NCBI GenBank assembly: GCA_036497895.1
Contig: DASXIR010000365.1
Coordinates: forward strand, 25,195 to 89,194
DNA: 64,000 bases
Origin: CAVQFC01 sp036497895
GTDB lineage: Bacteria > Acidobacteriota > Vicinamibacteria > Vicinamibacterales > CAVVIG01
Direction: 5' to 3'
The notes under the pieces: generated by a model
The model's input: only the letters and a program-made list of their open reading frames with translations
What the model was told of the DNA's origin: nothing
Databases searched by the model: none
Made by a program: the position numbers and the translations under genes
Shown: positions 17,556 through 25,647 of the stretch, one piece after another
Layout of the letters: the number at the start of each line of letters is the position of its first letter
Position numbering within the stretch: position 1 is the first letter of the stretch

Positions 17556-18314
17556 TCAGGTAAAGGTTGCCATCACCGGTGCGTGATCGCTGGTGCCGAC
17601 GTCCTTTTGGACCACGCAGGCGGTCGCGCGTGACGCCAGGGCCTCGCTGGCGAAGACGTAATCGAGCCGCCATCCGATATTCCGTTCACGCATGCTGCGC
17701 CACGGCGGCCACCATGAGAACAGGTTGTCGTTGTCCGGATCGATCGCGCGGCCGACGTCGACCAGGCCGCGATCCAGAATTCGTTCCATCAGCGCACGTT
17801 CTTCGGGCAGCTGTCCGATCGCGCGCGGCTTGCGTTCCTTCGGGTGCACGTCGCGCTCGGTCCGCGCGATGTTCATGTCGCCGCACAGCACGATGCTGCG
17901 TCCATCCGCCCGCGCCGCGGCGACGTAAGTATCCATGGCTTCGACGAACTGCATCTTGGCGGGGAAGTCCTTCCCGCCGTTCGGCACGTAAACCGACGAG
18001 ACTGTCACCGGGCCAAACGCGGTCGCGAGGTCGACCGAAGCGATCCGGTATTCGAAATCGAACGTCGGATGAGTAAAGGCGGGAGGTTCCGGCGCGAACG
18101 ACTTGGCGACGAGGAGGGCAACGCCCGAATATGCCTTGCCGCCGTGCCAGTAGCACCAGTACCCGTCCATCGTGTAGATAGTGATCGGGACCTGGTCCGG
18201 GACGGCTTTCAGTTCCTGGAGGCAGACAACATCCGGACGGTCACGGTCGATCCATTCCTGGACCTGTGCGTGACGCGCCCGGATGCCGTTGACGTTCCAG
18301 GTCGCGAGCTTCAG
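17556..18314 (-). CDS. xth: Exodeoxyribonuclease III, apparent CTG start
   Basis: AP endonuclease / 3'-5' exonuclease of the EEP fold, for base-excision repair. The frame reads LKLATWNVNGIRARH, then DVVCLQELKAVP (metal-ligand Glu), CGDMNIAR, a KxxxGWRLDYVF-like end (RNIGWRLDYVFAS) and GTSDHAPVMATF with catalytic Asp-His. The usual methionine of M-K-L-A-T-W-N-V-N-G is a CTG (18312-18314), and no ATG, GTG or TTG lies in frame between it and the upstream region. The next ATG (18170) would cut off the essential first 48 residues. With CTG the protein is 252 aa, normal for the family. It begins 4 bp after the ferredoxin stop. Confidence 0.88.
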   Translation of the reverse strand: MKLATWNVNGIRARHAQVQEWIDRDRPDVVCLQELKAVPDQVPITIYTMDGYWCYWHGGKAYSGVALLVAKSFAPEPPAFTHPTFDFEYRIASVDLATAFGPVTVSSVYVPNGGKDFPAKMQFVEAMDTYVAAARADGRSIVLCGDMNIARTERDVHPKERKPRAIGQLPEERALMERILDRGLVDVGRAIDPDNDNLFSWWPPWRSMRERNIGWRLDYVFASEALASRATACVVQKDVGTSDHAPVMATFT

Positions 18315-18318
18315 AGGG

Positions 18319-18693
18319 CTAGAAGCGCGCGTGCGCGGCCTGCCGCTCGGCGGCCGGCACCGCCATGATGTCGGCGTGCGCGGCGACGTGGGCCTTGACG
18401 ATCTCTTCAGCCTGCGCCATCAGCGCCGGATCGCCGAGCCGGTACACCGCGTTGGCCTCGATCAGGTCCTTCTGGTGCGACGGCGTCGCGTCGATACTCT
18501 CGTAAATCGCTGCGACGGGGCACGCCGGGACGCAGGCGCCGCAGTCGATGCATTCTTCCGGGTGGATGTAGAGCATTGTCGCTTCGGCGAACTCGGCTTC
18601 GTCCTTGCGCGGGTGGATGCAATCCACTGGGCAGACGTCCACGCAGGCCGTGTCTTTCGTCTCGATGCACGGGTCAGTGATGATGAATGGCAT
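18319..18693 (-). CDS. fdxA: 7Fe-type ferredoxin
   Basis: 124 aa. N-terminal MPFIITDPCIETKDTAC is followed by VDVCPVDCIHP and by ECIDCGACVPACPVAAI. This is the pattern of ferredoxins with one [3Fe-4S] and one [4Fe-4S] cluster, with the first cluster's CxxC interrupted by a longer spacing. A C-terminal helical tail (about 45 residues) is usual. It carries electrons at low potential in the cytosol. The ATG at 18693 follows GGAGA. It appears to head a leftward operon with xth, lysC and pepT; the metabolic link is unclear. Confidence 0.9.
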   Translation of the reverse strand: MPFIITDPCIETKDTACVDVCPVDCIHPRKDEAEFAEATMLYIHPEECIDCGACVPACPVAAIYESIDATPSHQKDLIEANAVYRLGDPALMAQAEEIVKAHVAAHADIMAVPAAERQAAHARF

Positions 18694-18836
18694 GCTCGCG
18701 AATCTCCGGTAATGGGACCTGATTGGTCGGCCTTCGACGGCCTGAACCGACGGATTATACCGCGAGATCAGCGCAGGGCAATCCCGGAGATCCTGCAATA
18801 TCCGAGCGCCCCGGTCGCGGGTGAGGAGGCGGAGTG

Positions 18837-19325
18837 ATGACGGTACGAGTCACGGTGCTTGCGCTGATGTTGACGGCGCTGGCAGGCGCACAGGCGGTCG
18901 TTGACAAGCGGCTGACCAGCGAGGATGTGGCCAAGGTCGTCGGCATCACCGGCATCCGCAGCGTGGCGCGCGGCGCGCAGACCGGCGCCGGCGGCGACCT
19001 CAATTTCGCCCGGCCCGACGGCAAGCTGCTGCTGATGGTGAACTTCGGCGACGCCAGGCTGTACACCAAGGCGCGCCAGCAGAAGCAGACGACCGTCGGC
19101 GGCAAGGCCTACCCGATGGAGCTGTTCGCGCACCGCGTCACCGGCGTCGGCGAGGAGGCATTCGCGTCGCCGCCGGGCAGCGTGCAGTACGTGATCTACG
19201 CGCGGAAAGGCAACAACGCGATTTCGGTGACCTCGTTCTATTCGTCGGCGGGAGAGGCAATTCGACCGCTGCTGAACGAAGCGCAGCTGAAATCGATCGC
19301 GCAGACGATCTTCTCGCGGTGGTAA
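18837..19325 (+). CDS. Secreted hypothetical protein
   Basis: 162 aa. A short signal peptide (VRVTVLALMLTALAGAQA) precedes a small alpha/beta domain: LTSEDVAKVVGITGIRSV, a strand-rich GGDLNFARPDGKLLLMVNFGDARLY and VTGVGEEAFASPPGSVQYVIYARKGNNAISVTSF. I do not recognise a named family; the layout resembles small lipoprotein-like sensor domains. The SD GAGGCGGAG precedes both an ATG at 18837 and an overlapping GTG at 18834. It ends 7 bp before the convergent GNAT gene. Confidence 0.65.
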   Translation: MTVRVTVLALMLTALAGAQAVVDKRLTSEDVAKVVGITGIRSVARGAQTGAGGDLNFARPDGKLLLMVNFGDARLYTKARQQKQTTVGGKAYPMELFAHRVTGVGEEAFASPPGSVQYVIYARKGNNAISVTSFYSSAGEAIRPLLNEAQLKSIAQTIFSRW

Positions 19326-19332
19326 GAATGCG

Positions 19333-19806
19333 CTACGGCTCGAGCCGGTTGAACATCATCGGGCTCGGCGTGACGGCATAGCCCATGGCTTCGTAGAGAG
19401 GCTGGCCCTCGCGGCTCGCATTCAGCGCCAGCGACAGGATGCCGGATTCGCGGCACCACGCGTGGATGACATCCATCACCTGCCGCGCCAGCCCGCGACG
19501 CCGATGAGCCGGTTCGGTATAGACGTTGTACACGAACGCCAGCCGGTTGCCTGGATAACGCGGGCCCGGCGGCCAGGGGACGATCGTGATGCCGCCGCCG
19601 GCCACCACCGTCCCGCCAGCAGTCTCCACCAGCCACGCGCGATACGATCCCGCCGCCATCGTCTCCGCCAGCCACGCGCGAAAGTTCGAATCGAGCGCCT
19701 CGGCATCGAGCGGCACGCCCATGTCTGAGAACATCGCGATGCGATGGCGCGCGAGCATCGCAGCATCCGCGAGAGTCGCCGTCCTGACCCGATAGTCGTC
19801 GATCAC
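19333..19806 (-). CDS. GNAT-family N-acetyltransferase
   Basis: 157 aa, one GNAT domain. Seen: an N-terminal VRTATLADAAMLARHRIAMF, a central strand VAGGGITIVP, the acetyl-CoA pyrophosphate loop (AHRRRGLARQVMD, the RxxGxA signature) near residue 110, and LSLALNASREGQPLYEAMGY near 132, the usual end. Substrate unknown. It starts at GTG 19806, 8 bases after a minus-strand TATAAT that overlaps the -10 box of the divergent gene. Confidence 0.85.
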   Translation of the reverse strand: MIDDYRVRTATLADAAMLARHRIAMFSDMGVPLDAEALDSNFRAWLAETMAAGSYRAWLVETAGGTVVAGGGITIVPWPPGPRYPGNRLAFVYNVYTEPAHRRRGLARQVMDVIHAWCRESGILSLALNASREGQPLYEAMGYAVTPSPMMFNRLEP

Positions 19807-19814
19807 GATCGGGA

Positions 19815-19822
19815 ATTATACT
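19815..19822. promoter_or_regulatory. Overlapping divergent -10 boxes (GNAT / chlorite-dismutase-like)
   Basis: The 8 bases ATTATACT hold TATACT on the plus strand (19817-19822), 6 bases before the ATG at 19829. They also hold TATAAT on the minus strand (19820-19815), 8 bases before the GTG at 19806. Neither gene has an SD. This looks like a bidirectional promoter making two leaderless mRNAs. Confidence 0.5.
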
Positions 19823-19828
19823 CAGGCT

Positions 19829-20563
19829 ATGGCGAACCCGACTGAGGCGCGGCGAGGACCCGAACCACCTGACTTGAGCGAAAAAGGCGGCATGAAGAAC
19901 GGAGAGCCGCAGCGTTCCGACACGCGGCTGTTCATGCAGTTCATGGCGTTCGCGGGATGTACCGACGCGACGGCGGTCGTGGACACGCTGGCGCGCGCAA
20001 AAATCTCCGGCGTGCTGTACGACGATGTCAACGATCCGCGCGGCATCGGCTTGCTGACGTTCAGCGAAGACCCGGATTACTTCGTGGATCGCGTGCGCGC
20101 CCTGTTCGACGAGGCGCCATTCGCAGCGCTGGTGCAGAAGCCCGAGTTCACGCTGCTCGGGCGGACTTACGCCATCGGTTACGAGCCTGACCTGCCGGAG
20201 GTGTTGCTGCACCGGCCGCGTCGCACCGTCTTGAACCCGTTATGGAAGTGGGGCGTGTGGTATCCGCTGCGCCGCAGCGGCAAGTTTGCCCAGCTACCGC
20301 CGGACGAGCAGCGCGTGATCCTCGCCGAGCACGGCGCGATCGGGATGTCGTTCGGCGCTGGCGACTTTGCGCACGACATCCGACTCGCGTGTCATGGCCT
20401 CGACAAAGCGGACAACGACTTCATCGTCGGCCTGGTGGGGAAGGACCTGTTTCCGTTGTCAGCGGTCGTGCAGTCGATGCGCAAGACGCAGCAGACCGCG
20501 CTGTACCTTGAACACCTCGGCCCGTTTTTCGTCGGCCGGGTCCGCTGGCAGAGCGCCGAGTAG
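19829..20563 (+). CDS. Chlorite dismutase-family heme protein
   Basis: 244 aa. The ferredoxin-like repeat of the Cld/HemQ family is visible: LFMQFMAFAGCTDATAVVDTL, then KPEFTLLGRTYAIGYEPDL, YPLRRSGKFAQLPPDEQRVILAEHG (with the proximal His) and DNDFIVGLVGKDLFPLSAVVQSMRKTQ followed by LEHLGPFFVGR. Family members degrade chlorite or, as HemQ, decarboxylate coproheme. The distal position where true chlorite dismutases have Arg cannot be placed with certainty here; the MRKTQQ stretch suggests a Gln. So the function may be heme-related rather than chlorite removal. It appears leaderless. Confidence 0.8.
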   Translation: MANPTEARRGPEPPDLSEKGGMKNGEPQRSDTRLFMQFMAFAGCTDATAVVDTLARAKISGVLYDDVNDPRGIGLLTFSEDPDYFVDRVRALFDEAPFAALVQKPEFTLLGRTYAIGYEPDLPEVLLHRPRRTVLNPLWKWGVWYPLRRSGKFAQLPPDEQRVILAEHGAIGMSFGAGDFAHDIRLACHGLDKADNDFIVGLVGKDLFPLSAVVQSMRKTQQTALYLEHLGPFFVGRVRWQSAE

Positions 20564-20586
20564 AGGTCAATTCCGCTCGACGATCG

Positions 20587-22203
20587 TCAGGGCTGCGAAA
20601 GATCGGCGGTCGCGGCATAGGTCGGCGGCCGCCGGTGTTTGGTGGCCTGTTCGTACGCGTAGGCGAGCTTGATCAGCGTCGGCTCGCTCCACGCGCGGCC
20701 GAAGAACGAAATACCCACCGGCAGACCCCGCACGAAACCACCGGGCACGGTGATGTGGGGATAGCCCGCGACCGACGTCACTGTGGACGGTGAGGCGCCG
20801 CCACCGCTGTCGCCGTTGACCAGATCGATGAGCGATGGCGGACCGCTGGTCGGCGCCATCAGCGCGTCAAGGCGGAACTTCGCGAGCACCGCATCAATGC
20901 CGAGGGTTCGCGACAGCTGATGGTTTTTCGCGAGTTCGGCCTTGTATTTCGCGCTCGTGAGCGGCCCCTTCTTCTCGGCCATGATCATCAGTTCCTGCGC
21001 GAAGTACGGCATCTCCTGTTCCTTGTGGGCGTCGTTGAACGCGATCACATCCGCCAGGGAGTGCACCGGCGATGCCGGTCCGAGCCAGGTCAGGTACTTC
21101 TTCAGATCGGCCTTGAATTCGTAGAGCAGGACATCGAACTCGCTGTCGTCGAACTTGCCCAGCGTCGGGATGTTCGCCGGGTCGACGATGATCGCGCCCT
21201 GCTTTTTCAAGTCCGCGATCGCCGCTTCCGCGATCCGATCGGCGGCCGGACTGTAGCCAAAGAGCCGGTTCCGCACGATCCCGATGCGCGCGCCTTTCAG
21301 CCCGTTGCTGTCGAGCGACTTCGTGTAGTCCCGCAGACCCTTCCGCGTACTGTCTTTGGTCGCCGCATCGTCGGGATCCGTGCCGCTCATGGCGCCGAGC
21401 AGGAGCGCAGCGTCGGTCACGGTCCGCGTCATTGGACCGGCGGTGTCCTGGCTGTGCGAGATCGGAACGATGCCGCTGCGGCTCAAGAGGCCCAGCGTCG
21501 GCTTGATGCCGACCAGCGAGTTATTGTTCGAGGGCGAGACCACCGAGCCGTCGGTCTCCGTTCCGACCGCGATTGCGGCCAGGCTCGCGGCGATTGCGGC
21601 GCCTGAACCCGAACTCGAACCCGACGGATTGCGGTCGAGCGCGTACGGATCGTGGGTCTGGCCGCCGCGGCCGCTCCAGCCGCTCGTCGAATGGGTGGAA
21701 CGGAAGTTCGCCCACTCGCTCAAGTTGGTCTTCCCCAGAATGACCGCGCCGGCCTGACGCAGACGCTGCACGATGAAAGCGTCTCTCGGCGGCGTGATGC
21801 CGGCCAGCGCCGTCGAACCGGCGGTCGTCATCATGCGATCCGAGGTCGCGATGTTGTCCTTGAGCAGGACCGGGATGCCATGCAGCGGTCCGCGTGGGCC
21901 GCGGCTCTTACGCTCGGCATCGAGGCTGTCGGCGATGGCGAGCGCCTCGGGGTTGAGCTCGATGACGCTGTGGAGTGACGGACCGCCGCGGTCGATGGCC
22001 TCGATGCGGGCGGTGTATTTCTCAACCAGTGACCGCGCCGTCTCCTGACCGGATTGCATGCGCTGCTGCAGGTCGGCAACGGTGGCTTCCTCGAGGTCGG
22101 AGGCGGGACGCGGCGATCCGCCTCGAGACGATGATGGCGCCTGCGCCGATGGCCAACTGAGAAACAGGAACGAGACGAGCAGCACACGAATCGTGTTGGT
22201 CAT
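20587..22203 (-). CDS. Secreted amidase (amidase-signature family)
   Basis: 538 aa with a signal peptide (RVLLVSFLFLSWPSAQA). The amidase-signature core is clear: catalytic Lys in IPVLLKDNIAT near 111, and the glycine/serine-rich PSGSSSGSGAAIAASLAAIAVGTETDGSVVSP stretch (about 193-224, split here in description) with the cis-Ser and nucleophile Ser. The end has ITVPGGFVRGLPVGISFFG. Substrates of this family range from amides to Glu-tRNA; export rules out GatA. It ends 23 bp after the convergent Cld-like gene stop, and lies downstream of thioredoxin on the same strand. Confidence 0.9.
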   Translation of the reverse strand: MTNTIRVLLVSFLFLSWPSAQAPSSSRGGSPRPASDLEEATVADLQQRMQSGQETARSLVEKYTARIEAIDRGGPSLHSVIELNPEALAIADSLDAERKSRGPRGPLHGIPVLLKDNIATSDRMMTTAGSTALAGITPPRDAFIVQRLRQAGAVILGKTNLSEWANFRSTHSTSGWSGRGGQTHDPYALDRNPSGSSSGSGAAIAASLAAIAVGTETDGSVVSPSNNNSLVGIKPTLGLLSRSGIVPISHSQDTAGPMTRTVTDAALLLGAMSGTDPDDAATKDSTRKGLRDYTKSLDSNGLKGARIGIVRNRLFGYSPAADRIAEAAIADLKKQGAIIVDPANIPTLGKFDDSEFDVLLYEFKADLKKYLTWLGPASPVHSLADVIAFNDAHKEQEMPYFAQELMIMAEKKGPLTSAKYKAELAKNHQLSRTLGIDAVLAKFRLDALMAPTSGPPSLIDLVNGDSGGGASPSTVTSVAGYPHITVPGGFVRGLPVGISFFGRAWSEPTLIKLAYAYEQATKHRRPPTYAATADLSQP

Positions 22204-22236
22204 TCGGCATCCTCGCGCGGCGCACGCCTCGCGTGA

Positions 22237-22713
22237 CTACGCCTTCAGGCTCGCGGCGATGGATTGAGCGACGAAGCTCTCGATTTCGGGCGCCGGCCTC
22301 GCGCCGGTCGTCCGGGCGATCTCCTTGCCGCCGGCGAAAATCGCCAGGGTCGGGATCGATCGGATGTTGAAACGCTGCCCGAGGTCCGACAGTTCGTCGG
22401 TGTTCACCTTGACGACAACGACCTGTCCGGCCTGATGTGCCGCCACTTTCTGCAACTCGGGCGCAACCATGCGGCATGGACCGCACCAGGGCGCCCAGTA
22501 GTCGACCACAACCGGCAGCGACGAGCTGGCGACCAGCCGATCGAAATCCTCGGTCTTGTGCACCTCGATCGGCACGCCCGGTGCGGTCAGCGAGGCCTTG
22601 CACTCGCCGCAGCGCACGGCGTCGCCGAGCCGCTCGAACGCGAGTCGATTGCGTTTGCCGCACGATGCGCAGGTCACGACCACGCCGCGATCGTCCATGT
22701 CTATAGCTGCCAT
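22237..22713 (-). CDS. trxC: Thioredoxin 2 (zinc-ribbon thioredoxin)
   Basis: 158 aa. An N-terminal zinc ribbon (VTCASCGKRNRL, then VRCGECKASL, two CxxC pairs) is followed by a thioredoxin domain with active site WAPWCGPCRM near residue 72 and cis-Pro in RSIPTLAIF. TrxC reduces disulfides in the cytosol; the zinc ribbon is its hallmark against TrxA. The ATG follows GAGGTGAC. It lies 33 bp before the amidase and 34 bp after mltB. Confidence 0.93.
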   Translation of the reverse strand: MAAIDMDDRGVVVTCASCGKRNRLAFERLGDAVRCGECKASLTAPGVPIEVHKTEDFDRLVASSSLPVVVDYWAPWCGPCRMVAPELQKVAAHQAGQVVVVKVNTDELSDLGQRFNIRSIPTLAIFAGGKEIARTTGARPAPEIESFVAQSIAASLKA

Positions 22714-22747
22714 GTCACCTCATTTCGCTCGGTCGCATCCGTCTTGA

Positions 22748-23806
22748 TCAGTTCCCGTGCGTCGGCCGTTTTTTCGGCTGCGCCGGGGCGGCGGTCCGGC
22801 TGACCGCGTCAGCGAGCAATGCGACACTGATCGCATACGAGTGCGAGCAGTTGTAATCGAGCAGTGTGTTGTAGTTGTTGTAGACCAGAAAGTGTCGCGT
22901 CGTGCCCGACACCAGCGAGCCCTCGAGCCCGCTCTTCGGCAGAGGTTTGCCGCCCGGCAGACGAACCCCAAGAGCTTGCCAGCGGTCGGGCGGCATCGCG
23001 ACAGTCATGTCCCGGGCCGCCCGGCACGATCCGTCGCGCCGGGCGACGTTGCCGGCAATCCGGCGCGCGGCCTCCGGCGTCACCTTGACCTCGCGACCCC
23101 AGCTTTCGTCGGCCTTCCAGCCGTGGCCTTTCAGGTAGTTGGCGATCGACGCGAACACGTCGGCCGGCGTGGACCAGATGTCGCGGCGCCCGTCGCCATC
23201 GAAGTCCTCCGCGTATTGCAGGTAGCTCGACGGCATGAACTGGACCTGACCCATGGCGCCGGCCCAGGATCCGCGCATGCTGGAGAATTCGATGTCGCCG
23301 CGGTTCAATATTTCGAGCGCTTTGAACAGCTCACCTCGAAAAAAGGTCGAGCGCCGTGGATCGTAGGCGAGCGTGGCGAGCGCCGCAACAGTCGGACGCA
23401 CGCCGCTGAAGTGGCCGAAGTTCGACTCCATACCCCAGATGGCGACGATAATCTTCGGCGGGACACCGTAGCGCTCACTGACCTGATCGAGCAGCGCTTT
23501 GTGCTCGGCGAACTTATCGCGGCCGGTCGCGATGACCTTAGGCGTCAGCAGCCGCGCCACGTACTTCTCGAGCGACAGCACCGCCTCGGCCTGCGCGCGA
23601 TCGCGCTCGATGACCACGGGCACCGGTTCGTCGATCTGACCGAGCGCCTCGTCCACGATTTCCTGGCGGATGCCCTGGGTCAGCGCTTCGGCGCGGATGC
23701 CGGCCAGAAATTCTGAGAACGATGGGCGGGGCTGAGTGGCGTCCGGCGCCGGCGCCTGCATCGCCGCCGAGACGGTCAGGAGTGCTGAAATCAGGACGAC
23801 ACGCAC
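22748..23806 (-). CDS. mltB: Lytic murein transglycosylase B
   Basis: 352 aa. A signal peptide (ALLTVSAAMQA) precedes the SLT/MltB core. Seen: FSEFLAGIRAEALTQGI, VERDR-type entry region, the catalytic Glu in IWGMESNFGHFSG near 130, RRSTFFRGELFKALEIL, the GSWAGAMGQVQFMPSSYLQYAEDFDGDGRRDIW segment (here shown in parts) and LKGHGWK. It cuts glycan strands in peptidoglycan to form 1,6-anhydroMurNAc ends. There is no lipobox Cys, so it may be soluble in the periplasm. It is followed by trxC on the same strand. Confidence 0.92.
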   Translation of the reverse strand: MRVVLISALLTVSAAMQAPAPDATQPRPSFSEFLAGIRAEALTQGIRQEIVDEALGQIDEPVPVVIERDRAQAEAVLSLEKYVARLLTPKVIATGRDKFAEHKALLDQVSERYGVPPKIIVAIWGMESNFGHFSGVRPTVAALATLAYDPRRSTFFRGELFKALEILNRGDIEFSSMRGSWAGAMGQVQFMPSSYLQYAEDFDGDGRRDIWSTPADVFASIANYLKGHGWKADESWGREVKVTPEAARRIAGNVARRDGSCRAARDMTVAMPPDRWQALGVRLPGGKPLPKSGLEGSLVSGTTRHFLVYNNYNTLLDYNCSHSYAISVALLADAVSRTAAPAQPKKRPTHGN

Positions 23807-23868
23807 GTCAGCAGTGTACGACAGGCGGGACGAGACTCAGAGATTTCTTGGGACGCGGAGAACTCAAA

Positions 23869-23894
23869 CCACTGAGACACCGAGTCACGGAGAG
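23869..23894. repeat. Dispersed CCACTGAGACACCGAG repeat, copy 1
   Basis: CCACTGAGACACCGAG (15 of 16 bases shared with a reverse copy at 53057-53072) plus a following TCACGGAGAG. It lies in the 171-bp gap between mltB and the DHA2 exporter, which otherwise holds nothing recognisable. Confidence 0.75.
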
Positions 23895-23977
23895 CTCTTT
23901 CTCTCCGGCGGAACAGAGCCGCAGCGGGCCGTGTCGCACGACGCCGTGCAGCGGGGTTTCTGCGAACTCCCCGGTAC

Positions 23978-25525
23978 TCAGTGTGCCGCAATCGGTGCAC
24001 GGCTCTTGGGTCGCTTCATCAGCAGCACCAGCGGGATGATCGCGATGAACAGGACTCCCAGCAGCTGGAAGATGCTGACGAATGACACCATCGTTGCCTG
24101 GCGCTGCACCATCCCGAACACCGCGGCGTAGGCGCGCTCGGTCGCGGTCGTGATGTCGGCGCCGGCAGCCATGAAGCCGGCCTTCAGCTGGTACAGGATT
24201 GACTGCGACGAGGGATCGAAGGCCGTCACGTTCGATCCCAGCATCGAGGTCGTCTTCTGGTTGTTGCGGGCCAGCATCGTGCCGGTCATGGCGATGCCGA
24301 CGCTGCCGCCGATATTGCGCATCAGATTGAACAGGCTGGTGGCGTTGCCCATCTTCTCGCGCGGAATCGAGTCCATCGACACCGTGGTGAGCGGCACGAA
24401 CAGCAGCGACATGCCGACGCCCTGCAAAAGCTGCGGCCAGAAGATGTCCCAGTAGCCCGCCTGCAGGTTCAGCCACGACAGCCACAGCAGCGTGAAACCG
24501 CCGACGAACAGGCCGGCTGCCAGCAGCTTGCGGGCGTCGAACCGGCCGGTCATCAAGCCGGTGATCGGCATCATGAAGAACGATCCGATGCCGCGCGGCG
24601 CCATCGCGATGCCGGCCTGCAGTGGCGGATAGCCGAGCAGCGTCTGCAACATCACCGGCAGCAGGACCATGCTGCCGTAGAGCACGAACCCGACCACCGA
24701 CATCAGGAACACGCCGACGGCGTAGCTGCGTTCCTTGAAGACGCGCAAATCGACGACCGGGTCGTCGGTGGTCAGCAGATGGATGACCAGGCTGACCAGC
24801 GTCACCGTAGCGATGATCGACAGCGTCAGGATGACCGGCGACGAGAACCAGTCGTCTTCCTGGCCCTTATCGAGCACGAACTGCAGCGCGCCGATGCCGA
24901 CCGCCAGCATGCCGATACCCCAGTAGTCGATCTTGCGCGATTCGGCGCGCAGGTACGGCGGGTCGAAGATGTAGAGCTTGGTCATCACGATCGACGCGAT
25001 GCCCACGGGAATGTTGATGTAGAACACCCAGCGCCAGCTGTAGCTGTCGGTCAGCCATCCGCCGAGCACCGGTCCTAGAATCGGCGCGACCACGATGCCG
25101 AGGGCCCAGAAGGCCATGGCCTTGCCGCGATCCTGCGGCGGGAACGCCTCGAGCAGCACCGCCTGCGACAACGGCTGCAATGCGCCGCCGGTGGCGCCCT
25201 GCAGGATGCGGAAGAAGATCAGCGAGCCGAGGGTAGGCGCGAGCCCACACAGGAACGATGCGGCGGTGAAGCCGACCACCGACAGCATCAGGAGGTTCTT
25301 GCGGCCGAACACGCTGGCGAGCCAGCCGGTCATCGGCAGGATGATCGCGTTGGCGACCAGATACGACGTCAGCGCCCACGTCGCTTCGTCGATGGTGGAC
25401 GACAGGCTTCCAGCGATGTGCGGCAGGGACACGTTGACCACGGTCGTGTCGAGCACTTCCATGAACGTGGCGAACATCACCGCGACCGCAATCAGCCACG
25501 GGTTGATGTGTTTTTCTTCGGTCAT
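23978..25525 (-). CDS. DHA2-family (EmrB-type) drug exporter
   Basis: 515 aa, 14 membrane segments. Seen: NPWLIAVAVMFATFMEVLDTTVVNVSLPHIAG at the N-terminus (motif D1 of DHA2 proteins, shown here in parts), GWLASVFGRKNLL loop (motif A) and RILQGATGGALQPLSQA and GPVLGGWLTD (motif C). With the next two upstream genes it forms a tripartite pump: TolC channel, HlyD adaptor, this inner-membrane exporter. The ATG at 25525 is used; a GTG 39 bases upstream would add 13 residues. A proton-driven exporter of drugs or toxic compounds is inferred; the substrate is unknown. Confidence 0.92.
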   Translation of the reverse strand: MTEEKHINPWLIAVAVMFATFMEVLDTTVVNVSLPHIAGSLSSTIDEATWALTSYLVANAIILPMTGWLASVFGRKNLLMLSVVGFTAASFLCGLAPTLGSLIFFRILQGATGGALQPLSQAVLLEAFPPQDRGKAMAFWALGIVVAPILGPVLGGWLTDSYSWRWVFYINIPVGIASIVMTKLYIFDPPYLRAESRKIDYWGIGMLAVGIGALQFVLDKGQEDDWFSSPVILTLSIIATVTLVSLVIHLLTTDDPVVDLRVFKERSYAVGVFLMSVVGFVLYGSMVLLPVMLQTLLGYPPLQAGIAMAPRGIGSFFMMPITGLMTGRFDARKLLAAGLFVGGFTLLWLSWLNLQAGYWDIFWPQLLQGVGMSLLFVPLTTVSMDSIPREKMGNATSLFNLMRNIGGSVGIAMTGTMLARNNQKTTSMLGSNVTAFDPSSQSILYQLKAGFMAAGADITTATERAYAAVFGMVQRQATMVSFVSIFQLLGVLFIAIIPLVLLMKRPKSRAPIAAH

Positions 25526-25619
25526 GCCTTGCCTCGCTTCCGCCTCGGCTGTCCCCGTGCTCACGCCAGCCCGAAAGAAGAGAGCGACGGGCTTTCAGTA
25601 GCGCGGACCCTTCGAGTAG

Positions 25620-25640
25620 CGCGGGGCTTTCAGCCCCGCG
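25620..25640. repeat. GC-rich hairpin repeat (CGCGGGGC...GCCCCGCG)
   Basis: A perfect 8-bp stem with loop TTTCA. The bases before it repeat in part (GGGCTTTCAGTAGCGCGG). No T-run follows on either strand. Same style as hairpins at 32190-32207 and 37103-37132. Confidence 0.8.
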
Positions 25641-25647
25641 TATCCGT

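Noticed and set aside
23870..23895. Direct repeat as an attachment site of a mobile element
   Set aside because: No integrase, tRNA or phage gene lies between the copies, and the two copies are in opposite orientation 29 kb apart.
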